In this document: positions 44,145-52,485 of the stretch, in pieces
Position numbering within the stretch: position 1 is the first letter of the stretch
Layout of the letters: the number at the start of each line of letters is the position of its first letter
DNA from: an uncultured Clostridia bacterium
GTDB taxonomy: Bacteria > Bacillota > Clostridia > Christensenellales > HGM11417
Direction of reading: 5' to 3'
Length of the DNA stretch: 64,000 bases
NCBI GenBank assembly: GCA_944332455.1
Contig: CALVJY010000001.1
Span: forward strand, 1 to 64,000
The notes under the pieces: generated by a model
The model's database searches: none
Told to the model about the DNA's origin: nothing
The model's input: the letters and a program-made list of their open reading frames with translations, nothing else
Program-made: the position numbers and the translations under genes

Positions 44145-45257
44145 TCAGGCCCGGTTTTCGATGAGGTCGGCCAGCCGCTCGGCCCCATGGCCGTCGTTGA
44201 GGGCGGAAAGCCGGGCCCGCATCTGCTCGAAGGAGGCGGGATCCTGATCGTAGCGGGCCAGCACGCGGACGATCTGCTTCGGCCGCCGGACCGCCACAGT
44301 CGCGGCGCGGTCCTTCAGGTACTTCAGATTGTCCATTTCGGGGAAAAACCGGTTGTCGTAGGCCACAAAGTTGAGATCCAGCGCCGCGGCCTCGCTGACG
44401 GTGCAGCCGCCGCACTTGCCCACCATGACGTCGCTGACCGCCATCCACTCCTGCATGTTGTCCACAAAGCCCAGGTTGATGACGTTCCGGACCCCGCTTT
44501 CGGCAAGGTAGGCGTCGATCTTTTCCTTCTGTTCGGCGTTGCGGCCGTTGACGAAGATGATGCCGCAGTCAGTCAGTTCCCGGGTGAGCGCCCGCACGAA
44601 ATCGAGATTGCGCCCGAATCCGAAGCCGCCGTTGGTGATCAGCACGTTGCGCCCGCAGGGAACCCCCAGCTTTTGCCGAAGTTCCTCCTTGGGCGGCAGA
44701 TCGGTGAAGGCCCTCCCCACCGGGATGCCGGTGGTCTCGAGGTTGTGCAGATCGTAGCGGCGGTACATCTGGGTCACTCCCTCGTCGGCCGTGGCCAGAA
44801 AGGCGGCCGAACGGCACATCTGGGAGCAGAGGGGTACGTGGTAGTCGGGAGACAGCAGGCCGTACTCGCAGGGCAGACTGCCCTCCTTTTTGAGCTGTTC
44901 CAGGGCCAGACCCACGAAGTTGACCGGCGTGAAGATGAAATCCGGCTTTTCCTCCTCCAGAAATTCCAGCACCGCCCGCCGGGAGTGCTTGATGTCCGAC
45001 CCCAGAAAGACGGGGCGGGTGCCCTTCAGGCGGCTGCCGAACCACCAGCCGAACTTCTGCCCCAGCACCAGCAGGTGGGGAATGAGCTTCATGGCCTTGT
45101 AGTAGCCTTCGCCGTTGAACTTCTCCTTCTGGGGATTGTTCTCGTAGATCCTGGCCGCCCGCACCCGGTGTCCCCGGGCAGTCAGGACCTCCTCCACGCT
45201 CCGGTTCATCTTGATCAGTCCCTCGCCCACCAGCAGGGACAACAGCAAAACTTTCAT
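44145..45257 (-). CDS. GT28/MGDG-synthase-like glycosyltransferase
   Basis: The 370-residue GT-B protein resembles the MGDG synthase/processive diacylglycerol glucosyltransferase group. The N-terminal Rossmann half includes KPDFIFTPVNFVGLALEQLK and EYGLLSPDYHVPLCSQM. The donor-binding half has TTGIPVGRAFTD, LITNGGFGFGRNLDFVRAL and the nucleotide-sugar loop DVMVGKCGGCTVSEAAALDL. It probably transfers a hexose to a lipid or teichoic-acid-like acceptor at the membrane. It is 16 bases downstream of the nucleotidyltransferase-kinase gene, so donor synthesis and transfer may be coupled. Acceptor unknown. Confidence 0.82.
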   Translation of the reverse strand: MKVLLLSLLVGEGLIKMNRSVEEVLTARGHRVRAARIYENNPQKEKFNGEGYYKAMKLIPHLLVLGQKFGWWFGSRLKGTRPVFLGSDIKHSRRAVLEFLEEEKPDFIFTPVNFVGLALEQLKKEGSLPCEYGLLSPDYHVPLCSQMCRSAAFLATADEGVTQMYRRYDLHNLETTGIPVGRAFTDLPPKEELRQKLGVPCGRNVLITNGGFGFGRNLDFVRALTRELTDCGIIFVNGRNAEQKEKIDAYLAESGVRNVINLGFVDNMQEWMAVSDVMVGKCGGCTVSEAAALDLNFVAYDNRFFPEMDNLKYLKDRAATVAVRRPKQIVRVLARYDQDPASFEQMRARLSALNDGHGAERLADLIENRA

Positions 45258-45273
45258 CGCTCAGGCTCCCCGG

Positions 45274-46917
45274 TCACTCCGCCTCGTCGGCGAGCTGATG
45301 GTTGAGGCACTTTAAGCCCGTGATGTAGTACATGATCTGGGCGGCCGGATCGTCGTTGTGCAGGGTGATCATGGAGATGAACAGCAGGCCCTCGATCAGT
45401 TCGATCTCGTCCACGTCGAAGCCGTAGCGGGCCGCCATGGCGTCGAACAGCTGGGGATTGATCATTTTGCCGGTAAAGAAGCTGTACTCGAAGTTGTCCG
45501 GTCCCCGCTCGTCCAGCCGGAACATGTCCTGGGTGATGTAGTCGTACAGGCCGTGATAGTTGTGCCTCAGCTTGGCCACGTCGTAGCGGTTGTCCCCGTA
45601 GAGCATGTCGGTGCCGAAATTGCCACGGGGATCGAGGAATTTGAAGGTGTTGGTCTGCGGGAAGTAGATGGTGTTGGCAAAGCACAGGTCGCCGTGGATG
45701 ACCGAATAGAACTTTTCTGCGGTCTCGCACAGGCGGGCGATCTTGTCCTTCAGCCGCTCGAACACCGGGTAAAAACCGAGCAGACGGTGGCCGTTGGCCA
45801 CGATGCTCTCCTTTTCCAGAATGTCCTTGCGGTTCCAGCCCGCGATGCGCTCCAGCGTCTTCTGCCGGTACATGCAGTCGCACAGGCCGGCGATGTCGGG
45901 CGATCCGGCCGGGGCCTTTTTCTCCCACATCAGGGAGGCGGTCTTTAGCAGCTTTTCAAAGATGTAGGCCCAGTTTTCCTCGCTGATGTCGTAGTAGTTG
46001 AAGTACTCGGCCAGGGTGTCCGCGCTCAGGTACTCGATGCGGTAAAAGTACTCCCCGTTCTCCTCCCCCGATTCCAGCACGCGGGGAGTCAGAAAGCACA
46101 GATCGGTCTTTTGCATCTCCTTCAGCCAGGCGATCTCGGCGGCCAGCTTTCTGCCCGCGCTCCGCTTGGTCAGCACCCCGAATTCGTCCAGCCGGAAGTG
46201 GTTGAAATTCCGCCCGGAGACCGTCTTGGCCAGGGTGTTGTTGTAGTCCTTCAGGGTGCCGGTGTCCAGCCAGGCGTTGATGGGGACCCCGCGCATCTCC
46301 CTCTGTTTGGCGTACTCGGCGATCATGGAGCTGAGCTGAAGCTCTCCCCGGTGCAGGGGATAATTCTGCTTGAGGCAGCGCTTTAACAGGTCGGGATCCC
46401 GGAAGTTGTACAGCCCGATCAGCACCTTGTTGGTCTCGGGGGTGTAGTTGGGCTTGTCGATGATCTCCAGGATGCGCTCCTCGGAGTCGGTCTTGATCAG
46501 GCACCATCTGGAATGGGAGCGGTCGTCGATGGTCTTGTAGCCCAGAAAGTCGAAGGAATAGTCCAGATCGGTCTCGCAGTAGGTGTCCCCCAAAAGGAGC
46601 AGGGTGGGCTTTTGGATGAGGGGCTCGCACAGCTGAAAGGCGTGCAGCGGGCCGCGGGGCTTTTCCTGCACCACGTAGCGCACCCGGAGATTTTCGAAAC
46701 TCTTCTCCACAAAGCTTCTGACCACCTGCTCGTTGCCCGGGCTGACCACGAAGACGATGTCCTCCAGCCCCTGCTTGACGTAGTCGGCCAGCATGTTGAA
46801 GATGACCGGCTTTTGATTGATGGGCAAAAGCCCCTTGGGCAGGGTGTACGAGAGCGGTGCCAGGCGGGTGGCCCTTCCGCCCATCAGAACGATCAGCTGC
46901 ATCTGTTTCATCGACAT
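45274..46917 (-). CDS. Bifunctional nucleotidyltransferase / APH-like kinase
   Basis: The 547-residue fusion starts with a sugar-1-phosphate or LicC-type nucleotidyltransferase domain (1-about 250; signature LMGGRATRLAPLS-PKGLLPI, with Lys28). A choline-kinase/aminoglycoside-phosphotransferase-like domain follows. The kinase motifs are HGDLCFAN (408-415, catalytic Asp410) and DPRG starting at Asp429. Such fusions make an activated building block in one protein: the kinase phosphorylates a sugar or amino-alcohol and the transferase couples it to a nucleotide. Co-transcription with a glycosyltransferase supports a surface-glycan or glycolipid pathway. The exact substrate is not readable. Confidence 0.82.
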   Translation of the reverse strand: MSMKQMQLIVLMGGRATRLAPLSYTLPKGLLPINQKPVIFNMLADYVKQGLEDIVFVVSPGNEQVVRSFVEKSFENLRVRYVVQEKPRGPLHAFQLCEPLIQKPTLLLLGDTYCETDLDYSFDFLGYKTIDDRSHSRWCLIKTDSEERILEIIDKPNYTPETNKVLIGLYNFRDPDLLKRCLKQNYPLHRGELQLSSMIAEYAKQREMRGVPINAWLDTGTLKDYNNTLAKTVSGRNFNHFRLDEFGVLTKRSAGRKLAAEIAWLKEMQKTDLCFLTPRVLESGEENGEYFYRIEYLSADTLAEYFNYYDISEENWAYIFEKLLKTASLMWEKKAPAGSPDIAGLCDCMYRQKTLERIAGWNRKDILEKESIVANGHRLLGFYPVFERLKDKIARLCETAEKFYSVIHGDLCFANTIYFPQTNTFKFLDPRGNFGTDMLYGDNRYDVAKLRHNYHGLYDYITQDMFRLDERGPDNFEYSFFTGKMINPQLFDAMAARYGFDVDEIELIEGLLFISMITLHNDDPAAQIMYYITGLKCLNHQLADEAE

Positions 46918-47013
46918 AGGTCAGATTCCCTCTTTGGTTCTCTGTTCCGGAGGCCGCGCTCCCAAATCCGGAAAGGATTCTTCCCTGATTTTTTCCGGAG
47001 CCCCCGAAATGAT

Positions 47014-47042
47014 TTGAAAAACTTGCGATTTTGTGCTACACT
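47014..47042 (+). promoter_or_regulatory. Promoter of the HAD gene
   Basis: TTGAAA (47014-47019), 17 bases, TACACT (47037-47042). Confidence 0.7.
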
Positions 47043-47091
47043 TTCCTTCGGAGACCGCGGGCGCGATCCCGCCGCTTTTGGAGGTGTGCAG

Positions 47092-47754
47092 ATGACTTTG
47101 TACCGATTCGAGGGCTTTGACAGACTGAAAGCCCTGATCTTCGATTTTGACGAGACCCTTTACTTTTCCCCCACCTTAAAGCGGGACTACGTGAACTACG
47201 TCAAACAGACGGTCATGGATCTGTCGGGCCGGAACGAGGCCGAGGCCATGGCCCTGCTGGAGGAATACGGCTTTACGGCGGGCGGGGACAAGCGGGTCTC
47301 CTTCGGGAGCTGCTGCGAGAAATTCGGCATTCCCAAGGAAAAGTGGGACGCCTACCGCATCGGCCGCTTTTTCCAGATCGACTATGCCTCCGCCGTCGCG
47401 GTGGACAACGGGCTGATCGCCGGATTGGCCGGACGCTTCCGGCTCTTTCTGGTCTCCAACGAGATCGAGGGCAACCTCCGCTTCAAGGCGGAAAAGCTGG
47501 GCATCGACCTTGCTCCCTTTTCGGTCCGGGCGCCAAAGCCCGAGGAGCTGAAAAACTACCGGAGCAAGGCCCAGGTCTACCGGCAGATCGAGGAAGAACT
47601 TGGCTGCGGCTTCCCCGCCATGATGGCCGTGGGCGACCGCTTCCACGTGGACATCGAACCTTTGCTGGAGCTGGGCGGATGCGGCGCCGAGGTCCATCAC
47701 CCCGACGAGATCGCGGCCCTGTTTGCCCCTCTGTTCGGAGAGCGCCGGGCCTGA
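47092..47754 (+). CDS. HAD-superfamily hydrolase
   Basis: The 220-residue Rossmannoid phosphatase has motif I DFDET (Asp18, Asp20), motif II LVSNE, and motif IV VGDRFHVDI. A helical cap lies between motifs I and II (about 25-110). The start ATG 47092 follows GGAGGTGTGC; the frame is open far upstream without support. It likely dephosphorylates a small metabolite. It is divergent from the nucleotidyltransferase-kinase gene. Substrate unknown. Confidence 0.87.
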   Translation: MTLYRFEGFDRLKALIFDFDETLYFSPTLKRDYVNYVKQTVMDLSGRNEAEAMALLEEYGFTAGGDKRVSFGSCCEKFGIPKEKWDAYRIGRFFQIDYASAVAVDNGLIAGLAGRFRLFLVSNEIEGNLRFKAEKLGIDLAPFSVRAPKPEELKNYRSKAQVYRQIEEELGCGFPAMMAVGDRFHVDIEPLLELGGCGAEVHHPDEIAALFAPLFGERRA

Positions 47755-48091
47755 AAAGCTCCGCCTTCCGCCCTTCGGAGAACGACGATCCCGAAAGCTT
47801 CCGCCGCCTCCCTGAGCGCGAACGTCCGCAAGGGGCTGCATGACGGGATATTACGAAAGGATCATATTTTGGTTTCTAAAATAAGATACCATATTATCGC
47901 CGGAATTGCAAGCAGATTGGCCCGTCTGGGAAAAAATAAGCCTTCTTTTGCGGCCCTGGAGGGATCCAACCGGCCCCTTCCCTTCAGCGGGCGGTTGCGG
48001 AACGAAAAAAACGGCGGCCCCGGCCTTTCCCGGGATCGGAGGCCGGCTCCGGGACAAAAACCGCTCTCCCGAAAAATCCGGCTCAAAACAT
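47755..48091. other. Gene-free interval before the NifU-like gene
   Basis: About 340 bases with no supported gene. A possible isolated promoter (TTGGTT-17-TATTAT, about 47870-47898, forward) has no recognisable product. Confidence 0.35.
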
Positions 48092-48121
48092 TTGGTAAAA
48101 AGGGGAAAATTGTGGTACAAT
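48092..48121 (+). promoter_or_regulatory. Promoter of the NifU-like/GGGtGRT operon
   Basis: TTGGTA (48092-48097), 18 bases, TACAAT (48116-48121). Confidence 0.7.
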
Positions 48122-48159
48122 AAAGACAATGCTTTGGAAAACTTTTTAGGAGGATTCTC

Positions 48160-48852
48160 ATGCAATATTCTCACGAAGTGGAAAAGATGATTTGCGTGAC
48201 CAAAGGCCCCAATCACGGCCCGGCTCCCATCCCCGAGGAGGGCAAATGGGTGCAGGCCAGGCAGATCGGCGACATCTCCGGCCTGACCCACGGAATCGGC
48301 TGGTGCGCTCCCCAGCAGGGCACCTGCAAGCTCACCCTGAACGTCAAGGAAGGGGTCATCGAGGAGGCCCTGGTCGAGACCATCGGCTGCTCGGGCATGA
48401 CCCATTCGGCCGCCATGGCCGCCGAGATTTTGCCCGGCAAGACCATTCTGGAGGCCTTGAACACCGACCTGGTGTGCGACGCCATCAACACCGCCATGCG
48501 CGAACTGTTTTTGCAGATCGCCTACGGCCGCACTCAGTCGGCCTTCTCCGAGGACGGCCTGCCCGTCGGCGCCGGCCTTGAGGATCTGGGCAAGGGCCTG
48601 CGCTCCCAGATCGGCACCATGTACTCCACCCGCAAAAAGGGGGTGCGCTACCTGGAGATGGCCGAGGGCTACGTCACCCGCATCGGGCTGGACGAGAACA
48701 ACGAGGTCATCGGCTACGAATTCGTCAACTTCGGCAAGATGGCCGATTTCATCAAAAAGGGCGACACCCCCGACGCCGCCTACAAAAAGTCTATGGGCAA
48801 ATACGGCCGGTTTGACGCTGCGGTCAGGCAGATCGACCCCCGCCAGGAATAA
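48160..48852 (+). CDS. NifU-like iron-sulfur scaffold protein
   Basis: The 230-residue protein resembles the IscU/NifU N-terminal scaffold fold. Conserved cysteines are Cys49 (GIGWCAPQQGTC), Cys56, Cys77 (TIGCSGMTHS) and Cys106 (LVCDAINTAM), plus Cys12. Such proteins are commonly annotated as iron-sulfur cluster assembly scaffold proteins in Clostridia and occur beside GGGtGRT genes. It is preceded by TTTTTAGGAGGATTCTC and followed after 15 bases by the GGGtGRT gene. A desulfurase partner is not seen nearby. Cluster binding is a family inference. Confidence 0.82.
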   Translation: MQYSHEVEKMICVTKGPNHGPAPIPEEGKWVQARQIGDISGLTHGIGWCAPQQGTCKLTLNVKEGVIEEALVETIGCSGMTHSAAMAAEILPGKTILEALNTDLVCDAINTAMRELFLQIAYGRTQSAFSEDGLPVGAGLEDLGKGLRSQIGTMYSTRKKGVRYLEMAEGYVTRIGLDENNEVIGYEFVNFGKMADFIKKGDTPDAAYKKSMGKYGRFDAAVRQIDPRQE

Positions 48853-48867
48853 GGAGGCTGAACGACA

Positions 48868-49872
48868 ATGTCTGTGAGTTTTGAAGGATACGAGAGAAGG
48901 ATCGGCAAGATCAACGCCTGCCTCAAAGAATACGGCATGTCCGACCTGGAGGAGGCCCGCAAGGTCTGCCTGGACAAGGGCATCGACGTGGACGCCATCG
49001 TCCGCGGCATCCAGCCCATCGCCTTTGAAAACGCGGTGTGGGCCTACACCCTGGGCTGCGCCGTGGCCATCAAGAAGGGCTGCAAGCAGGCCGCCGACGC
49101 CGCCGAGGCCCTGGGCATCGGCCTGCAGGCCTTCTGCATTCCCGGCTCGGTCGCCGATCAGCGCAAAGTGGGCCTGGGACACGGCAACCTGGCCGCCATG
49201 CTGCTGCGCGAGGAGACCAGGTGCTTCGCCTTTTTGGCCGGCCACGAGTCCTTTGCCGCCGCCGAAGGGGCCATCGGTATCGCCAAGACGGCCAACAAGG
49301 TCCGCAAGACCCCGCTGCAGGTCATCCTGAACGGCCTGGGCAAGGACGCGGCCTACATCATCAGCCGCATCAACGGGTTCACCTATGTGCAGACCCAGTA
49401 CGACTACTACACCGGCGAGCTGAAGGTGGTCAAGGAGACCGCCTACTCCGACGGCGACCGCGCCAAGGTCCGCTGCTACGGCGCCGACGACGTCAACGAG
49501 GGCGTGGCCATCATGAGGAAGGAGGGCGTGGACGTCTCCATCACCGGAAACTCCACCAACCCCACCCGCTTCCAGCACCCCGTGGCCGGCACCTACAAGA
49601 AGTGGGCCATCGAAAACGGCAAGAAGTACTTCTCGGTGGCCAGCGGCGGCGGCACCGGCCGCACCCTGCACCCCGACAACATGGCCGCCGGCCCCGCCTC
49701 CTACGGCATGACCGACACCATGGGCCGCATGCACTCCGACGCTCAGTTCGCCGGGTCCTCCTCCGTCCCCGCTCACGTGGAGATGATGGGCCTGATCGGC
49801 ATGGGCAACAACCCCATGGTGGGCGCTTCGGTGGCCATCGCGGTGGCCGTGGAGCAGGCCTTCCAGAAGTAA
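48868..49872 (+). CDS. GGGtGRT family protein, unknown function
   Basis: The 334-residue protein belongs to the family named after its signature, here SGGGTGRTLHPDN near residue 260. Other blocks are AENAVWAYTLGCAVAIKKGCKQAADAAEALGIGLQAFCIPGS-like helices and GMGNNPMVGASVAIAVAVEQAF at the end. It is predicted cytoplasmic, with no enzyme motif I know. It is co-transcribed with the NifU-like scaffold under one promoter and closed by a terminator at 49931-49955, so an Fe-S or redox link is likely. The family has no established activity as far as I know. Confidence 0.85.
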   Translation: MSVSFEGYERRIGKINACLKEYGMSDLEEARKVCLDKGIDVDAIVRGIQPIAFENAVWAYTLGCAVAIKKGCKQAADAAEALGIGLQAFCIPGSVADQRKVGLGHGNLAAMLLREETRCFAFLAGHESFAAAEGAIGIAKTANKVRKTPLQVILNGLGKDAAYIISRINGFTYVQTQYDYYTGELKVVKETAYSDGDRAKVRCYGADDVNEGVAIMRKEGVDVSITGNSTNPTRFQHPVAGTYKKWAIENGKKYFSVASGGGTGRTLHPDNMAAGPASYGMTDTMGRMHSDAQFAGSSSVPAHVEMMGLIGMGNNPMVGASVAIAVAVEQAFQK

Positions 49873-49930
49873 AAAAACCTTTTCCCGGGCGGCTTTGGCT
49901 CCCGCAGAAAAGGGCAGATCAAAGACAGGA

Positions 49931-49958
49931 AACGGCGGCCCATCGGACCGCCGTTTTT
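49931..49958. terminator. Terminator after the GGGtGRT gene
   Basis: AACGGCGG (49931-49938) / CCGCCGTT (49948-49955), T run on the forward strand. Confidence 0.8.
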
Positions 49959-49974
49959 GTTTGGAACCCTCTTT

Positions 49975-50472
49975 CTACCACAGAAAGATCTCCGCATTTT
50001 TCGCGTATTTTTCCGCGTATTCCCGGACAGCCGCCACATTCTTCGGGGTCGTCTTGATCACCCAGGGCGGGTCTTTCCGATTGATACCGCCCCTGCGGGG
50101 CGTCTGCCGGGGGATCGTGCGCAGGACGATAAAATCCTTTTTGATCTCAAATCCCGCGATGTCCGCAACGGTCACATCGTCCCGCTCGACCGCCCTCAGA
50201 TCTTCCCACCGGACAAAGGCCAGCCGGAACCAGCAGAACCGGAACAGGATTCCCTCCCCGTCCAGCACGGCGGTCTGGATGCTGAACACCATAAGGCCGC
50301 CGAGGATCAGAAGCAGAACGATGCCCGGAAACACAATAAGGAAGCGATGCGCCATTTCCAAGGTCAGCCCGACGGCCACGATTGCCAGCGTCAGCAAGAT
50401 AAAGAACAGGCACAGAACGACCACATACTTGGGGCCGGTAAAAAGGGTCTTTTTCTCCCCATTTTTTTGCAT
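49975..50472 (-). CDS. Two-TM membrane protein with a possible bacterial PH-like domain
   Basis: The 165-residue protein has two closely spaced transmembrane helices (about 16-38 and 43-65) followed by a beta-rich cytosolic part: VLDGEGILFRFCWFRLAFVRWEDLRAVERDDVTV and IKKDFIVLRTIPR. This pattern resembles the bPH/PH_10 domain of small Firmicute membrane proteins. The GGGAGAGATTGAA site precedes ATG 50472. No close relative is recognised. It appears monocistronic and convergent with the GGGtGRT operon. Confidence 0.6.
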   Translation of the reverse strand: MQKNGEKKTLFTGPKYVVVLCLFFILLTLAIVAVGLTLEMAHRFLIVFPGIVLLLILGGLMVFSIQTAVLDGEGILFRFCWFRLAFVRWEDLRAVERDDVTVADIAGFEIKKDFIVLRTIPRQTPRRGGINRKDPPWVIKTTPKNVAAVREYAEKYAKNAEIFLW

Positions 50473-50568
50473 TTCAATCTCTCCCCGGCAGATCGACTGC
50501 CTTTTTCGCCGTTCTGCCCTTCCGGGAGGGAAGGCCCTCCCCCTTGGCCGCAGGACCGGCTAAATCCT

Positions 50569-51087
50569 TCACCCTTCGAGGACGGTGATCTGACAGGCCC
50601 GCATGGCCTCGAGGGCGGTGCGGTGAGCCTGCGGGGTGACGCCCGCACAGCAGGCGGCGTTCACCTCGATCTCGGCCTCGGGCAGCGCGGCCTTGAGCGC
50701 AAAGGCATTGGAGATCACGCAGATGTCAGTGCACACCCCGATCAGCTCCACGGCCCCGAATCCCTCCGCTGCCGCCCAGCCGGCCAGCTCCAAACTTGCG
50801 AAGGAGGTCTTGTCGAAGATCTTCTCCCCCGGCCCGGCCAGCCCCTCGGCCAGCTCCCAGCCCGGGGTCCCCTTCAGGCAGTGGGGCACCGGCAGCAGCC
50901 GCCCCTCCCGGGTGGACAGGTAGTCCGCCCCGTGGGTGTCCCGGGTAAAGACCACGCATTCCCCCTCGGCCCGCGCCCGCGCGATCCGGGCCCGGACGGC
51001 GGGCAGAACGGCTTCCGCATCCGGATTTTGCAGGGCTCCGGTCAGAAAATCGTGTTGCATATCGACGACGACCAGCAATTTTTTCAT
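50569..51087 (-). CDS. Isochorismatase-fold cysteine hydrolase, nicotinamidase-like
   Basis: The 172-residue enzyme has the cysteine hydrolase triad Asp9 (VVVDMQHDF), Lys93 (FDKTSF) and Cys123 (TDICVISNAF). The metal-binding residues of nicotinamidase, Asp50, His52 (RDTHG) and His69 (PVPHC), are present as well. That points to PncA-type deamidation of nicotinamide to nicotinate in NAD recycling. The start ATG 51087 follows GGGAGGTCGTC; the longer frame has no support. It has a consensus promoter. Confidence 0.83.
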   Translation of the reverse strand: MKKLLVVVDMQHDFLTGALQNPDAEAVLPAVRARIARARAEGECVVFTRDTHGADYLSTREGRLLPVPHCLKGTPGWELAEGLAGPGEKIFDKTSFASLELAGWAAAEGFGAVELIGVCTDICVISNAFALKAALPEAEIEVNAACCAGVTPQAHRTALEAMRACQITVLEG

Positions 51088-51171
51088 GACGACCTCCCTC
51101 CCGCCCTCCGCCGGATCAAAGATCCCCAGGCGGGCGGGACTGAAACGAGGGCTTTTGCCCGTTACGCTACC

Positions 51172-51200
51172 ATTATACCGGATCGGCCGGCGTTTGTCAA
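51172..51200 (-). promoter_or_regulatory. Consensus promoter of the nicotinamidase-like gene
   Basis: TTGACA (51195-51200), 17 bases, TATAAT (51172-51177), reverse strand. Confidence 0.85.
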
Positions 51201-51332
51201 GAATCAAAGTGCCGCTCCCCAAGGATCTGCGGGGCTTTCAAAAAAGCTGCCGCACGATCTGCCGAAGGCCGCCCCACTGGTTGGTTCTTTAAATCCAGCC
51301 GGAAGATCTGCACGTTGCAAGGAGGGTTTCCC

Positions 51333-51836
51333 ATGCAAGCTGTTTTTCACTATTCCTCCCCCCTGGGAGGCATCACCGCCGCCGGCGACGAAAAGGGGCT
51401 GTGCGGCCTGTGGTTCGACGGCCAGAAATACTTCGGAAGCACCCTGGCCCCCGAGCGGGAAGAGGGAGATCTGCCCCTCTTCCGCGACCTCGGGTCCTGG
51501 CTGGACCGCTATTTTTCCGGCCGGGATCCCGGGCCCTGCCCGCCCCTTGACCTGAAGGGCACCCCCTTTCAGCTCGCCGTCTGGGCCGCGCTTCAAAACA
51601 TCCCCTACGGCAGGGTGATCACCTACGGCGAACTGGCCGGGGAGATCGAGGCCCGGACCGGGAAAAAGACTTCGCCCCGGGCGGTGGGCGCGGCGGTGGG
51701 ACGCAATCCCGTCAGCTTGCTCCTCCCCTGTCACCGGGTGGTGGGAAGGGCCGGCCTGACGGGATATGCCGGCGGTCTGGACAAAAAGCGGGCCCTGCTC
51801 GAGCTGGAGGGCGCGCCCCTGCCCCGGCTGACCTGA
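51333..51836 (+). CDS. ogt: Methylated-DNA-[protein]-cysteine S-methyltransferase
   Basis: The 167-residue full-length repair protein has an N-terminal ribonuclease-H-like domain (MQAVFHYSSPLGGITAAGDE) and the C-terminal active domain with PYGRVITYGELA (helix-turn-helix) and LPCHRVVG, acceptor Cys133. It transfers the methyl group of O6-methylguanine to itself and is then inactive. Start ATG 51333 has AAGGAGGG 6 bases upstream. Together with the 117-residue MGMT at 27719-28072 the genome has two members. No ada-type regulator is seen. Confidence 0.93.
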   Translation: MQAVFHYSSPLGGITAAGDEKGLCGLWFDGQKYFGSTLAPEREEGDLPLFRDLGSWLDRYFSGRDPGPCPPLDLKGTPFQLAVWAALQNIPYGRVITYGELAGEIEARTGKKTSPRAVGAAVGRNPVSLLLPCHRVVGRAGLTGYAGGLDKKRALLELEGAPLPRLT

Positions 51837-51895
51837 CGGCCCCCTCCCCCTGCCTGAAGGCCCGGCTCAAACTTGCCCGAGGGCTTCTCCGGCGT

Positions 51896-52123
51896 ACAAA
51901 GAGGGCCACCACGACAACCGGAAAGTCCGACATACAAAGAAGCCCCCGACAGCCGGAAAGTCCGGCATACAAAGAAGTCCCGGCAACCGACATGTCGCAT
52001 AAAGAAGTCGATCGATGGTAAAGAGGTCTCCCCTCGGCGGCCGATCAGATCGCAAAGAGGGCCCCGACAGCGGCCCGATCAGATTTGTAAAGAGGTCCCT
52101 GCATTTGGCGGGGACCTCTTTAC
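51896..52123. repeat. Seven-unit degenerate array with AAAGARG starts, ending in a strong hairpin
   Basis: The motif AAAGARG (mostly preceded by TAC, TA or GC) recurs at 51898, 51936, 51971, 52001, 52020, 52054 and 52089. Most units are 30-38 bases and contain internal inverted stretches such as CGGAAAGTCCG. The last unit forms a perfect 13-base-pair stem GTAAAGAGGTCCC (52087-52099) / GGGACCTCTTTAC (52111-52123). No coding support; the array lies between ogt and the Cys-rich gene, convergently placed. Confidence 0.65.
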
Positions 52124-52229
52124 GGTTTCAGGATCGTCTTATTGAAAAGGAACAAACTCCGGCCACAGAAGGGCCGTTCAGAAAAGATCCAGACAAACGC
52201 CCTTCAAGGGCGGACGGCCGCGGGGAGGC

Positions 52230-52484
52230 TTACAGCCATTCCTCCCAGGGACAGCGCGGGGACGGCGGAGGGCAACAGCACGGCTCCGGCTGCCGGGGCG
52301 GACAGGGACAGCACGGCTCCGGCTGAGGTGGCGGACAGGACCAACAGAAGCAGCACCAGCCGCAGGGAGGCAGGGGCGGACAGACCGGATGATAGACCGT
52401 GGTCCGGCGCACGAAGGTGGTGACCGGATTGCTGTAGGTGATCTCGCCGGCGCCCTCCCTGACCGAGGAAAGATTGACGACCAT
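52230..52484 (-). CDS. Cys/Pro-rich 84-residue peptide, probable spore-surface protein
   Basis: The N-terminal 33 residues look like a short ordered segment (MVVNLSSVREGAGEITYSNP). The rest is a low-complexity tail of Cys, Pro, Gln and Glu with 13 cysteines and repeated CCPCPP/CCCPPP blocks. Such proteins form disulfide-cross-linked layers in spore coats and exosporia. The ribosome binding site GAGGTGAAC lies inside the end of the DUF11 gene, one base separating the two, so they are co-translated. Function is inferred from composition and from the sigma-K-like promoter upstream of the operon; no family is recognised. Confidence 0.65.
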   Translation of the reverse strand: MVVNLSSVREGAGEITYSNPVTTFVRRTTVYHPVCPPLPPCGWCCFCWSCPPPQPEPCCPCPPRQPEPCCCPPPSPRCPWEEWL

Positions 52485-52485
52485 C

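Noticed and set aside
47869..48123. 84-codon forward frame before the NifU-like gene
   Set aside because: Weak TTG start, no family, and it overlaps the operon promoter at 48092-48121.
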